Source: Lycorma delicatula
Taxonomy: Eukaryota > Arthropoda > Insecta > Hemiptera > Fulgoridae
Assembly: GCF_047948215.1 (NCBI RefSeq)
Contig: NC_134455.1
Coordinates: 347,681,842-347,745,841 of the forward strand
Reading direction: 5' to 3'
DNA: 64,000 nucleotides
Shown here: positions 1 to 11,495 of the stretch, in pieces
Numbering within the stretch: position 1 is the first letter of the stretch
How the letters are laid out: every line of letters begins with the position of its first letter
The notes under the pieces: model-generated
Seen by the model: only the letters and a program-made list of their open reading frames with translations
What the model was told of the DNA's origin: nothing
Databases searched by the model: none
Made by a program: the position numbers and the translations under genes

Positions 1-1409
1 ATTTTCGTTATTGAAAATATTACATAGATGAACTTTCAATAATATGTTATCAGTTTCAAGTTAAGAATTAAACCGATAAATTTACAATAAGTTGAAATAT
101 ATATACGTATTAATTGTTGTAATAATTATAAAAAAATAAATAAACGAGTTGTGTAACTTTTTCCGACCGATCAGTGAGGTCTTCGCCCTCGATATAGTGG
201 TGTTTAGGAGAAAAGTTAAGTGGGACATTGACGTACACTATGTATGCAAGTAAAGAATTGTGTAAAAAAAAACTGGTTATTTAACATTTCTTTTCTTTTG
301 AGTAAAAATTTGAGAAACGGAACCCTTAGTAACCGTAGTTCTTCACTTCCTTGATAGATTGTAACCAAAATTAAGTGCCAAAAATTACTCCGTAATTCAG
401 AAGTCATCTACAAAATTTCATCTATATCATTCGGTCCTATTTGGAAATATCAAGCAAAACGTTTTTGTATTTTTTTTTTTTTCGCTTTTGAAGCTAATTT
501 TTTTCTGTGATTATTTGACAGGATTATGTAATGTTTAAAATCTTTAAGAATCTTAACATGTAAAATTATTTGATTCGATTAGAATATTTTCTCTTACATA
601 GTAAGTATACTATATAATAATATAGCTGGGAACGTAAAATATTTAATTTAGCAATTGCAGATTTGGGAGAAATCGGTTGGCCTTGACGCTCCTCTTTAAA
701 TCCTATACTGGTTTATACATTAACTCTTTTTAAGAATATGCACTTACCGGGTAATCATGTTTTAATAATTTAAAAGAAGGAATATATAAAAAGTACCTGT
801 TACGATGTAAAATTTAAATTGTTAAACACATGTAGAATTTTTAATTTCATTCCTAATTATTTACTCGCTTGTTTTATTGTTATTTTTTTATATTATTATT
901 ATTGTAATTATAAAAACAGTTGTATGTAATTTACCGGAAAAACTACTATGGAATGCTTCGTTAGCAACAAAAAGTAATGAAAAATTTTTGTAATTATAGT
1001 CTTCGAGAATAGATACCTTTTTGTTTTGTTTTTTTGTTTTTTAATTTAAAATCGTTTTTAAGCTAATTAAGCTTCCCAAATTTTTTTTTTAAACAGCCAA
1101 TTAAGTGAAATATTATATTTTAATATTATTATCTGTTTTGCGCAGTATTTAGTTTATTAAATCTGAATATTTCAAGAATCAAATGTCGCTTATAAGGTAG
1201 AAAAATTTAATTGTCATTTTTATGTAACAAGATCGTTAATCAGTTGTATAGAGATACATTATTAAAATAATACAGAGTAAAAAATATTGTAAAGCTTTTC
1301 CAATTTATAAACTGATTCAGATGAAAGTTTTGGAACGTTCAGTAGAGATTTTTTTGGGTCGATTACAAAAAAACCTTCTGGCGATAATAATGAAAATGTT
1401 TCCCTTTTG
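1..1409. other. AT-rich sequence without a recognisable gene
   Basis: Very AT-rich with many homopolymer T/A runs. Short ORFs here have no recognisable motifs. Around 360-430 the phrasing resembles the family E repeats seen at 62.6 kb (a 'taaccaaaattaa' block followed by a Lys/Phe-poor noncoding stretch), so this may be an eroded E fragment. Nothing else seen. Confidence 0.5.
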
Positions 1410-1996
1410 TAGCCTGGAAAGGAATGGAATGGAATGCAAAGTTGACGGGAGTTTATAGATTCTCCCTACGGATCGCAGAACCTGGACAGTGTCCCTTGCT
1501 GCCGGATGATTCTATCGGGCGTGTTTTTAAAGGTTTATTTTATATGACGGGTCTAATTTTCCAATTTTTGTCTTATTTTATATTTTGTATTTTTAAGGAC
1601 GGATTTAATTGCATTCCAATCCGTTGTTAAACCAGCGTTATCGATTCCCATTTCATGGGCCGACCGCGGAAGGCTAGGCTTTTGAAACCTGTCCTCCCGA
1701 CGTAATTCCCCTTCAGACCGTCCACTGAAGTCCTTTCGGTGCTAACGCTTCATAGGCTTGCAGGAATACGCCACAACGGGGCACTAACTATATGGAGGGA
1801 GCAATGCGCCCCCTTCTCCGGAGAAAGTCGCAATTGCTGATTTAATTTGATTTAATTGTAAGTTATAAGTTATGTAGGAAAAGGTTAAGTAGAAGCTTTT
1901 CATCCGCTTCTTTGATGGCTGCCCTTCAGAACGTATCTCTGCTGGGCTCATTCCCGGACTCCCGTCCGGGACCTGGAAAGGGATTCAGATAAAGTT
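1410..1996. repeat. GC-richer unclassified block ending in a hairpin and T-run
   Basis: This block stands out from its AT-rich flanks by higher GC. It starts near an 'aatggaatgg' repeat and ends with a 7-bp perfect hairpin (CCCGGAC, loop TCCC, GTCCGGG, about 1952-1969) followed by 'agataaag' and a poly-T tract. A structured GC-rich end next to a homopolymer is common for the 3' regions of non-LTR retrotransposons, but I see no reverse-transcriptase motif and cannot give an orientation. No second copy was noticed in the window. A host regulatory or untranslated region is an alternative. Confidence 0.3.
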
Positions 1997-2348
1997 TTTT
2001 TTTAATAGTAACATCCAATATATGGCATATAATTTTAATGCTCTTATTAAGACAAGACATTTTCTCGTGTTGGCAAGCGTAAAGAACAACTCTACGATGT
2101 TCCTGTCTAAAATGACGGACGTTTAAATTTAAGATTTTTCGATTTTCAACTCGAAATCCAGTTTTTTAATGCATGATTTTTCGTATTTTAATGTAAAAAT
2201 AAAACAAAGTTCCTTTTTACATTTCAAATGAAGTTTATTAAACCAAATACGCGCTGTTTTAATAGACCATCTTTTTCAGTTTTTAAGATAAAATAATAAT
2301 CCTGTAACTGTAACGTTTCTATGCCTCCTAGGCAAAAAACTGTGCTAA

Positions 2349-2540
2349 CCCACCGGGCTGGTCTAGTGGTTTACTCGTCACCGCAAATCAGCTGATTTCG
2401 AAGTCGAGGGTTCTAAAGTTCAAATCTTAGTAAAAGCAATTACTTTTATTCGTATTTGAATAGTAGATCCTGGATACCGATGTTCTTTGGTGGTTGGGTT
2501 TCAGTGAACCACACAGCTCAGGAACGGTCGACCTGAGACC
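2349..2540 (+). mobile_element. SINE-A copy, 3'-incomplete (tRNA-derived)
   Basis: Begins with the family head CCACCGGGCTGGTCTAGTGG, whose TGGTCTAGTGG part fits a Pol III A box. A degenerate B box (AGTTCAAATCT) follows about 50 bases later, then the shared body 'tgttctttggtggttggg' and 'ggtcgacctgagac'. Homology stops after the 'acctgagacc' block, so the usual tail (CTCTGAAG...GGTGGTTCCGGAGG...AAACAGG) is missing. The next 100 bases (2541-2640, 'ggcaggctgacggtgcaagg') are unrelated to other copies. Non-autonomous; would depend on a LINE reverse transcriptase. Confidence 0.8.
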
Positions 2541-2640
2541 GAATGGCAGGCTGACGGTGCAAGGTCCGTATTATACAATGGACGCATAAAACATTCCCGG
2601 CCGATCTCTTTCAATTGACGACAGCTTCGTAATGAGCCAT

Positions 2641-4820
2641 TTCAAAAATTGTTCAATTTCTTTCCATTTTACCAACGATTCGCTGAAGGATATTAGATCT
2701 GCTGTATTTTTCATTGTTAAATCATTTGGCACTCAAAATGGATTTTTTTTTATCCAGCCTTCTTCAAAGGATTTCAAACTATTTTATGGTCCATGATATC
2801 GACCGCATTTTACGGTTTGTTAATGATATCACAAAGTTAATATGTCCGTCTTATTCTATTTTTCCCGTGATTTCATTGAATTTTTCATCCATTGGCCGCC
2901 CTGAGAGAGAAGTGATTATTAAAATCAGAATTTATGGATTGAAAACGCTTGAATCAGACTTCTACCACATATATTGATACCGCATCATGTTCATAAATAA
3001 AAATATATATATCAACCTAAATCGCATTTTTTACATTTTTTAAAAATAACATTTCAAAATGTCTCAAATTTTTTCTTTATTTTCACTCATTTTTAAGACG
3101 AAGTTGTATGTCAACTTTTAAATTCTCGCAGATTTGATTAATGATACCAGAGTTAAGCGATCTTAAAATCTTATATCAATGTAACCTTTTTTCCAACCCC
3201 AATACATTTACTCGTAATTAGAAATACTATTTCACGATTAGTTTTCTAAAAACATATTACGTACAGTTCTGGATTTTTCCGAACAAAATCATAAAATTGT
3301 TTTCTTCATTTAAGTTCCTAGAATTTCAATACGGTTTTATTTTATCCTTGCAGCTGAAATTAAGAAATTTTATAATCTCTATAATTCGAAATCGAAACGT
3401 GTCTGTATCCAGGATTTTGTGAGCTTTTTCTTTATTTTTCTCTTGTAGAATTGATCTGAAATACTGTACGTTTTTTTTTTTCATGAGACATCCTGTTTAC
3501 ATTTGTTTGTTAATGCGACAATTACTTAACAATAAGATAAATTTTACCTGTCACGTAACACTAATTAGTCAAGTAAATTGCGTGACGAATTGTATTTCAT
3601 TTAGGACCTATTATCTAATTGTTATAATTGGTTCCTGTGAAGTTGTTTTACGTAATGTTAAATATTTTTCTTTTGACTTAATTTTTTTGTGCGTATTATT
3701 ACGTTTAACGACTGTTTATTTGTTTTGTATAAAATTAGTTTTACAGTTTTTGTATGTTAAAATTTATTTGTTTTATTAATGGAGTTCCTTATTTATAGTA
3801 CTATTAATGCTTAATACAGTAAGTCTAATCTAGGGATTGATATGCTTTCGTATTATGTTTTATCAGATGTCGTTTTAGTTAAAATTTAAATAAAGTATTG
3901 TTTTGTAAAGTTATGTTGTCATTGTAGTTATTTATTTTTATAATGAATGAAATAAATAATTATTTATTTAATATTGACATTTTTTTTAAATGTATTCGTA
4001 GATAAATATGAATTCATAATTAGATTATTTGTTAAATAGGATAATATTACGTATATGAAATTGTTTATACTCGTATAAACAAATACAGTCACTTTAATAA
4101 TCCGCATATTTGTCAACAAAATGATCTTATTAGAAGTTTATTTTTTATATTTTATCGATTTTTAGCTATTAATTTTTTTCATATTAATTTAATAAGTATG
4201 AAAAACAAAGATTTTTCATACGTTATCCACTAATTATACACCTTATTACCAGATGGAAAACGTACCACTTAAACATTTGCTTATGAATTTGACTTTCAAT
4301 TTAGGTTTTACCATATCTAAATTTATAAAGGATACATACATATTTCGATTAAATATATTTCGCTACAAAGACTCTACGGATTGTTTTTAGTGTTCTTCCG
4401 ACTAAACACGTCAAAAGAAGACCGGATATTTGTAAATATGATCAAGTTATCATTTCCGGAAATATGACATCAGTTTATTGACGTATTAATGCTATGGAAC
4501 CTCCAGATTTTAATCCAGTTCCAATTTATTTAAATCAATCGATCAAAATCTGTTTTGTTTAGAAAATACTTTACAACGATTAATCAAACTGATACATATA
4601 TAGTATATAAAAACGGTGAAAAGCTGTAAGATGTGAATAAAAAGTAATAAGATGCAAGAAATCACACTTCATTTAAATAAGAAACACTATTGAAACCAAG
4701 CATAATGAAGCGAATATCCACCCAGTATTACAGTCGTCTGTTAAAGTAAAGTTCTCCAAGTTATTACACTACTCGAATTCGATACAGATATAACTTCGGC
4801 ATTTTTTTTTTTTTGTAGCG
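2641..4820. other. AT-rich sequence, nothing assignable
   Basis: About 2.2 kb of AT-rich sequence. The longest ORFs (2714-2977 and 3483-3779, plus strand) are rich in Phe, Ile, Leu and Tyr as expected for chance ORFs in AT-rich DNA, and show no motif. No TIR, A/B box or long repeat was noticed. Confidence 0.5.
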
Positions 4821-4823
4821 TAA

Positions 4824-4849
4824 CTAAGTAAGTAAGTAAGTAAGTAAGT
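4824..4849. repeat. (TAAG)n microsatellite
   Basis: Five to six tandem copies of a four-base TAAG/AAGT unit bracketed by T-runs, just upstream of the 62-codon ORF. Confidence 0.9.
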
Positions 4850-4912
4850 TTTTTTTTTGTAAGTCCAGTCTGTCGAGAAAGTTTTCCAGGTGATTTTTTG
4901 GAGAACGTAAAA

Positions 4913-5101
4913 ATGACTGATAATTGTCGTGCAAACTATCAATATGATGTAACTCTTGACGGTCGACCACTACGTTTGAAATCAACCGTATTTCCTGTTT
5001 CACGAAATTTCTACACTAAAAGAAAACTAATCGATTTATTTAATGATGCATTATCGGGAAAATTTACCATAAAAACATTCTGGCATTCAGAATATGATTA
5101 A
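4913..5101 (+). CDS. Unrecognised 62-codon ORF, possible exon or gene remnant
   Basis: ATG at 4913 opens a 62-residue ORF ending at the TAA before 5102. Unlike neighbouring chance ORFs, its composition is protein-like: mixed charged and polar residues, few Phe/Ile runs, with segments such as YDVTLDGRPLRLKST and KLIDLFNDALSGKF. It has no signal peptide, membrane segment or cysteine motif. An upstream in-frame extension starts at a TTG (4898), but ATG is the better start. Fourteen bases after the stop, a hAT-like element begins, so any longer original gene could have been interrupted here. It may also be an old transposon fragment. I do not recognise the family and cannot assign a function. Confidence 0.3.
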   Translation: MTDNCRANYQYDVTLDGRPLRLKSTVFPVSRNFYTKRKLIDLFNDALSGKFTIKTFWHSEYD

Positions 5102-5115
5102 ACGATGATCCTCAG

Positions 5116-5989
5116 CAGTGGCAGCTCGTAGCTAAAATTAGCTACGAAATTATTGGGGGTACTGCTCCAGAAAATTTTTTTCTGGGCCTTTTCAAGGCCA
5201 CGGTAAAGTTTTCTGTAAAATAAAAGAACCGAAAAAAAATTAATCAAATAGAATAGCTGGAAGCAGGATAATAATCTAATTCTACATTTTATCACATTCA
5301 AGAATATGATACACAACGGAATAAATAATAAAATGTCAATACAGATAATATTTTTTAGTATTATAAGATAATAACTTCATAAAATGTCCGCTTAAAAACA
5401 CTATAGTCCAATGGTGGTTAATTTAAATTTCTATGTACACAGAAACAAATACTTAATTAGTTTTTACTAATTACCTTCTTTTTCGCCCTCCCCAGCGTGT
5501 TTTTGCACAGATTTGACAATCAAACGACCTTGCTTTCCGCCATCTTCTGATCATCTGAAAAGACAACTAAACCGTTTTCATATTCCTTCTACCTACTAAA
5601 CTAGAAAAGGGAACGAACAAGGAACTTTCCGTACACATTTGGAGTAAAAAAAAACTACCTTCCATCAGCACGCCAGGGTCGGCACCGCGGGAATGACAGT
5701 GCTCTCTCTCCCTCGCAGCCTCAGGTGCAACTTCCTATGTGCACATGCGCACAACAGCAAAACACCACGACGCTGGAACTGTGAACCGTACAGTTCCGTA
5801 AATAGATTTTTGTGTCTTTTTTTATAAACTGGGGGATGGCTACTGACATTAAGGTTAAGGATTATATGTTGTAGAAGTATAAAGAAAGAATTAAAGAAAA
5901 AAGGACTCATTGTATTAAATATTATCGATAATATCAAGTGGAAGTAGGGGTGCTGCAGTTCCACAGTGTCTGTAAGCGAGCCACCACTG
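5116..5989 (+). mobile_element. hAT-like non-autonomous element, copy B1
   Basis: 874 bp with short imperfect terminal inverted repeats: the left end starts CAGTGGCAGCTCG and the right end reads CGAGCCACCACTG. CAGTGG-type ends are typical of hAT elements. The eight bases before it (ATCCTCAG) and the bases after it (ATCCTAGT) agree as an 8-bp target duplication only if one C was lost, which is suggestive, not proof. No transposase is encoded; the body has the 'ctgggccttttcaaggcca' block and a GC-rich 'gtgcacatgcgcacaac' block shared with the copies near 9.7 and 11.5 kb. It keeps the uninterrupted form ('gcctcaggtgcaacttcc', about 5727-5744) of the site that carries a SINE in copy B2. Confidence 0.75.
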
Positions 5990-7639
5990 ATCCTAGTAAA
6001 GCGATAAGATTGTGTTAACGGAACGCCTATTGGATTGCTGTGAAAGAACCGACACAGTCAGACGGACGACCAGTCACGTAATTTATATGTTGTGACCTCG
6101 TCTAGTACAGTCTCAGCAAGATATCTTCCTCGTCAGGAACCTTGTAACAACAAATTTATAAGTGTAGGATCGGTGTCCGTTTTGGATCGGGTAATTTTGT
6201 AGAAGAGTAACGTGATCTATTCGTTTTGTCCTTTACTAGTACAGTATTAAGGTGGAGTTAACAAATAAAGGTTTTCCTAGTGGCAGTGCCACAAATGTAC
6301 AAAAATTTATAGTGCCACCTAAATAAATTGAAGTGTTGCAGATGTGATTTTCAAAGTCCAAATATAAAGTTAAAATAGTTCAAAAATAAAGTTACTAAGT
6401 AACTTTATATTTTTACTGTATATTACTTATTACTCATTATATTAAGTAATTTTTATACTAATATCAGATTAATGAAATCCTTATCCTTAGGTCATGTATT
6501 TTTAAGTAATTTCAATAAATCGGAAAAGCTATGCGCCAATTAATTCGGAAGACCTTTGCAACAATCAAAAAGAGGGATCTTTCTGTTCCCGTATAATTCT
6601 AACGTTCCGATGTAACATATTTTTCGTCATGGAGTGAAGTTTTAATCGCACACCAAAGTTGATATCGATTTAAGAAATTCTTAAGTTTAGGTGTATTTTC
6701 AGGAAAAAAAGTTTGGCGACATGTAATTGGGTATGACTGTTAGGGTTATCATTATATTTTGACCGCTGGGGTTCAGTTAACGACCTGAACCTTACTGACT
6801 TTGTAGTAGTTAGTCGGAAACCGAGCAAGGACATTTGCTAAACTGTATACGACAAATAATTGTGAGTGGCATAATCGAGAATATAGTATTCTGAGATCAT
6901 ATTGCGCCTTATATTAAACTAAATTTCAAGATCAGGATATAAAATAATTCTAGGCAGTTCTACGCCAATTACTGCTTCTGTCTACCTTCACCTATTTATT
7001 ACATTTTAAGCCTAGATATATGACATATCCTGTTAAAAGTAAAATAATTATTATTGTCAGACAAATCTGGTATTATTTATTTAAATTATTATTTTTTTAA
7101 TGTGGAATTCGATTTATTTAAGTTGTGTCGTAGTTTATTTTTTTGCGTGATGCGTGTGTATAAGCGTTTACATGCTTTATGCGACCTTAAAATGTAGCCT
7201 TCGATGGAAGTGTTGCAATTCATGTTTTACCTTTCATTATATGTATCATATTTTATTCTAATATCTACTACTTGCTTACTTGTGTGTATGATTGCTTGTT
7301 AATTTATTTGTAACAGTGCATTAAGTTAATTTTTAATCGTTAGTATTTTTCAGATTAACAGATAAAATGACTGTAGGAAATTTGATGAGTTATTTAATAG
7401 CGAGTTCCTATTATTATTTTGCTTGTCATCATTATTAAATATTTACTTTTTTTACGTATATCCTGTCTGAATTATAATATAATATCTTGGGTCTCATTTT
7501 AAAAGGGTCTCATCTTGTGATTTTATGTATGAATGTGCAAGCTTTGCTGAACGGTCATTTATTCTTAAAAAAATAACAGTATCCATCTACCGTACATAAA
7601 ATCAGGTAAAAGTGCTGTTTTCAATGTAACTCAATGCAA
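5990..7639. other. No assignable gene; first 300 bases less AT-rich
   Basis: 5990-6300 is of mixed composition ('cagtcagacggacgaccagtcacg') and could be untranslated or promoter sequence, but no ORF or core-promoter arrangement is convincing. 6300-7639 is AT-rich without recognised repeats. Confidence 0.4.
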
Positions 7640-7785
7640 TACTTCGACTTTTTATGTTATTACCGTTACCGTTTATAATAAATTTTGTATGATAAACCTA
7701 TTATTTTTATTTCCAATTATCCTGATTTCTGACTATTTGCATTCGGACTTGCAAATGTCAATCCGGATAATCGGTGTTATTCTGT
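7640..7785 (+). repeat. Family I right-end fragment (pogo/Tigger-like terminus)
   Basis: Contains 'gataaacctattatttt', then paired 'tcggac' and 'tccggataatcgg' blocks. The same order occurs at 17520-17612 and 52340-52437, where 'ataaaccttttttaattt' precedes a CCGGAT/AATCGG-type end. Ends containing CCGATTATCCG are known for Tigger/pogo elements; the assignment rests on that motif alone. Confidence 0.4.
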
Positions 7786-7984
7786 TCGTAAGAAAAAGTA
7801 TAAGAAATCGTCATCCGCGACACTGTGCATGTGATTTATTCAAATTTTGGTGTTTCATGGCAACCCCGTGTAATTAAAATAACGTATATTTGACATTACG
7901 TACTTTTTTTGTGTTTAATATTTCCAGACTGGATTTACCGATTCGAGTGAAATTTGGTACCATGATTTCTGGATGTCTGGCATT

Positions 7985-8265
7985 ATATCAAAATTTTTTT
8001 ACGTAATATACCAATTGGGGGAAATCCACCTAACCACGCGCAAATCACACATAATTGGAAATATAGCGTGCATGTAACGATCAACAAGGGAGTCATCCCA
8101 CCTGGCCTGCCAAGATGTAAAACCCTGGTCTTCAATTTCCGACATACGTTCCGAAGTAAGAAGACCATCCTGTTTGGAAACATATCGTTCTTTACGTTCT
8201 ATGGCAAGAATATTTATCGGCTTAATGCCAGCAATAACACATAACACAGACTACGATTAATTGTT
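7985..8265 (-). pseudogene. R1/Jockey-like LINE C-terminal fragment
   Basis: On the minus strand, two overlapping frames together read like the region after the reverse transcriptase of R1/Jockey-type non-LTR retrotransposons: an AGIKPINILAIERKER block (compare TGVKPIDLTATEKQQR at 58759-58965), then FTSWQARWDDS and ...YMHAIFP. The reading frame switches near 8180, so it is frameshifted. There is no RT or endonuclease domain and no 3' end. Immediately downstream on the plus strand is an unrelated mariner fragment. Confidence 0.6.
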
Positions 8266-8289
8266 ATCTCTACTGTAAACAACTTAAAA

Positions 8290-8483
8290 GATTACGCCGA
8301 GTGATCCAGATAAAGCGGCCAAAATTGATCGACAGGAAAGTTGTCGTCTTTTATCACGACAACGCCATCATATCCTTAATGACCCATCGACAGTTGAGAG
8401 AAATTGGCCGGCAGGTTTTCATACATTCATCGTATAGTCTTGACCTTGCACCGCCAGATTACCATTTGTTTTGGTCTCTATAG
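8290..8483 (+). pseudogene. Mariner transposase fragment
   Basis: About 60 codons on the plus strand match the catalytic core of mariner transposases: a KRPKLIDRK stretch, then VVFYHDNA with the second catalytic Asp (GAC 8358-8360), and SLDLAPPDYHLFWSL with the third Asp (GAT 8457-8459). Spacing is one or two residues short of the DD34D arrangement of mariner. A stop follows directly; the N-terminal DNA-binding part, the first Asp and the ends are not present. Dead fragment of a cut-and-paste DNA transposon. Confidence 0.75.
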
Positions 8484-9098
8484 AACACTTAAGGGCACCC
8501 GATATCCTTTTTTTTTTAAATTCGATTTTTTTTTATTTTTGGTTATTTCAAATGTTATATTATGCATATAAAAAATAATAAGCAAAACAAATATTTTTAG
8601 TGATACTGTTGATTTTTTTTTAAGCGCTACTCACCGAGAAATCCAAAATTGTAAGTTTTTTCTACAGGTTATTTCTTTCTTTGTTGGCACTGTGTATTAT
8701 TATGAAAGGAATATTTAACATTTATATAGGGTAATTTTTGTAATCCATTACTAAATTGTACATGAAACGCTTTAGTTATTTAAATCCGAGGTTGATGAAT
8801 GAAAATTTTAATTCGTCTTAAAGAATATTGTTTTGAAGTATGGTAAAAAGTTTTAGGAAAGGGTCGACTGACAGATAAACCTATCTATAAAATTCAGGGC
8901 TACTATGGTGTTTGGTATAAATGAAGAGCGTAAAATGGGTTATTTTATTTTAATTGAATCTCGATAGCCCTTCACATGGGCTTTGTCCTTATAATTAAAA
9001 TACGTGGTGGTAAATAAACCTAGCTAAAATAAATAAAATACAATATTCATATAAATCACCTGTCCCTAAACCGATGCCGCAGTAATAAGACTAATTTT
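8484..9098. other. AT-rich sequence, nothing assignable
   Basis: About 600 bases with no supported ORF, SINE box or terminal repeat. Confidence 0.4.
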
Positions 9099-9500
9099 TC
9101 AAAGTCTTGCTGGTATTACTCTACTAAAGAAAATGTTAGCAAGTTCTTGCGCAAAATCCCAATGAATCTTATAACAATGTTTTATTGTCCAGAGTACCAA
9201 AACCCTTCTTTTTTTTTTTGGTTGAAAGCTTTCTATGTGTTGCTTATGATGCTGCTTTAACATACAATGATGGGAATGCACAGGATGCGTTAAAGTTATT
9301 CAAAAGTTTGGAATGGAACCGGGTGAAAACATAATGTGCTCGTTAAAAACAATGAACTATCATCGAATAAAAAGTGCTGATAAAGAAACAGAGATAATTT
9401 ATTTACGTGGAATGAAGAAAAACAAAAAATACTCGACCAGAATATAAGGAGGATGAATAAGAAGATCCAAACAATCCGCAGTATGTTGCTTGGAAGCATT
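9099..9500 (+). pseudogene. Frameshifted remnant of a transposon-associated ORF
   Basis: Plus-strand frames read successively NPNESYNNVLLSRVPK, VAYDAALTYNDGNA and VIQKFGMEPGENIM...NYHRIKSADKETE. This series (N-ESxN..LWxRxPK, then xYDAxxxFNDGN, then LGxxPG..., then RIxxAxK) is one I associate with a domain found many times in insect genomes in DNA-transposon-linked proteins, but I cannot name the superfamily with confidence. At least two frameshifts and a T-run expansion around 9208 destroy it. No start, ends or terminal repeats were identified. Confidence 0.35.
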
Positions 9501-9708
9501 GACTTAAGGTAGATAATGACTTAATCGTTTTCCGAAAATTGAATGTTTTTTAAAAATATAATACCCATTATCTCATGAACTGCTTAAAGTAGGAAAATGA
9601 AATTTGTACAGTGTTTGTGTATGTAAATCACAGCTATGAGTTTTTTTTTTAAGACCTAATGATCAGCATTTTCTAAGATACATAAACTTTTGTGCATAAA
9701 ATCAGTTT

Positions 9709-10000
9709 CAATTGGCGGCTCGCGTGTAGGCACTGTGGAACTGCAGCACCCCCTATTTCCACTTGATATTATCGATAACATTTAATATAATGAGTCCTTT
9801 TTTTTAATTGTTTCTTTATACTTGTATAATATATAATCCTTAAGTTTAATGTTAGTAGCCATCCCCCAGTTTAGGAAAAAGACACAAAAATCTTTGTACG
9901 GAACTGTACGCTTCACAGTTCCAGCGGCGTGGTGTTTTGCTGTAGTGCGCATGCGCACATTGAAGTTGCACGCGAGGCTGCGAGGGAGAGACGTGTGTGA
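9709..10000 (-). mobile_element. hAT-like element, truncated copy B3
   Basis: Minus-strand copy of the family at 5116-5989. The plus strand begins 'caattggcggctcg', a mutated CAGTGGCGGCTCG terminus, and continues with 'cactgtggaactgcagcaccccc', 'cttgatattatcgata', and the GC-rich 'gcgcatgcgcaca' block. Homology stops near 10000, so only about 290 bases of the end half are present. LINE-2w sequence follows after about 35 bases. Confidence 0.7.
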
Positions 10001-10033
10001 TCCTACAACAGTCTGTGGGAAAATAATCAATCA

Positions 10034-10548
10034 TCATTTGGTGTTCTGCCTGCCGGCAGGTAACTTACACCAATGCTGTCTACACTCGCTTCTTTCCCAA
10101 GCCTTCGCCTTCATCCCCGTATAATTTCCAATCTTCACCTCAACTAGTAACGTAATCCTTCTTCTTCTTCTTTTCATTTCTCCTTTTACTGAGCCTTCTA
10201 ATGCAATTCTCACTTCCTCTAACCACACGTGCTAATCGGTTTCCTTTTCTTTTGTATACTTCCCAGATAAACCCTCCTTCCTCCTTAATCCTGTTTATTA
10301 CTTCTTCATACCTCTTTTTATCCTTTCATCTTACTTTCACTATTTGTTTTCATATCCATATCTCAAAAGCCTAAATCCAGACCCTCTCCCGCTTTCTTAT
10401 CATCCGTGCTTCACTTTCATACATCAAAACATTACATTTCAAGCATTTGGCTAACTCTTCCTTAAATCTAAGTCCAAACTTTTACAACATAGTTACTCCT
10501 TTTTCTTACAAAAGACTTCCGTTTTCCAACGCTATTTTTCAATGATAT
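10034..10548 (-). pseudogene. LINE-2w fragment: C-terminus of ORF2-like protein
   Basis: Minus-strand reading gives ...RRRRRITLLVEVKIGNYTGMKAKAWE..., ending near KLPAGRQNTK just before a stop. The same C-terminal order (EVKI..YKGMKEKAWD, then a CCGRRAE/LPAGRQ end) is read at 20216-20480, where it lies downstream of a reverse transcriptase. Upstream sequence (10260-10545) also aligns with that copy. The fragment is 5'-truncated and has stops, as usual for non-LTR retrotransposition. LINE clade not determined. Confidence 0.65.
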
Positions 10549-10681
10549 ATTGGTATCCTTATAAAGGTTATACCTATTATTATAATAAATATTTATTTAT
10601 TTATACAGCAACAATAGGCTGATGTCTATTTACAGTTATTGGGGTGGATGATAATGAATTTTTGGCGTTCTAAAAGAAATA
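10549..10681. other. Spacer
   Basis: AT-rich spacer between the LINE-2w fragment and the tRNA-like head; no recognised feature. Confidence 0.4.
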
Positions 10682-10745
10682 CGCCACGCGTAACCGGGAC
10701 TCGAACCTAGAACTTCTGGATGAAAGACAGAGACGCTATTTCGGA
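10682..10745 (-). mobile_element. tRNA-like SINE head (family F)
   Basis: On the minus strand it contains TAGCGTCTCTGTCTTTCATC, a loop-like CTTTCAT, and a good B box GGTTCGAGTCC (10697-10707), the same arrangement as 17391-17463. An acceptor-stem pair is not preserved, so this is a tRNA-derived repeat, not a functional tRNA. The tail present at 17.3 kb is not recognisable here. Confidence 0.55.
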
Positions 10746-11495
10746 GATAGAAATGATACTTTATTAATAGAATGTAAATGATTGATTATTAATAGAGTTT
10801 AAACATCTACTGAAATATTTATACGGTTGTTATAACGCGATTAACGAAAGAAAATACCCGCGAAAATTTAATTACCTTCGATTTTGAAGATTAAAAAATA
10901 GTAAACTCTTAAAACGATTACGATTACGTCATGCATTACTATTAACAAAAATATTTTCTATTTATATCGAATGAAGTCATACATAGCTGATCGAGAATCA
11001 ATCGGAAAAGATTTTGTAAACTATCATAAATACAAATCATATTAAAATGTGCTTTATCGTTTTATTAATAAAATAACGTTTAGACTTTTATCAATAATCT
11101 TTAAATATTCTATATTTAGCCGAGTGAAATTATTTATAATTAATTGGTACATAAATTGTTGTTTAAGTACGATATTCCATACAGCAATTAAATCAAAATG
11201 AAAACAAACTTGGATTAATGATTTTTTTTAACATTAAGCTTTAGAAAACAAAAATAATTGGTTGGGAAAAGGGTTTATTCGTATTTTAATACAAAAGTAA
11301 AACAAGTTTTTTTTTAGTGCAAAGTTTATTAAATCAAATATGTGCAGTTATGATTGACCACCTTTTGCCATTTTTGAGGTAAAATCATAATAATACTGTC
11401 AATGTAGAACTTGTGTATTTTCTGGACGAAAACTTCTTATAAATGATTTTCAAAGGTCTCATTTGAAGTCAAATTTATATTCACTGCCTTCTAAA
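10746..11495. other. AT-rich sequence, nothing assignable
   Basis: No ORF, box or repeat seen apart from general AT richness. Confidence 0.4.

Noticed and set aside
3483..3779. 98-codon ORF as a membrane protein
   Set aside because: The hydrophobic look comes from AT-rich codons (Phe, Ile, Leu, Tyr); no start context, conservation or motif.
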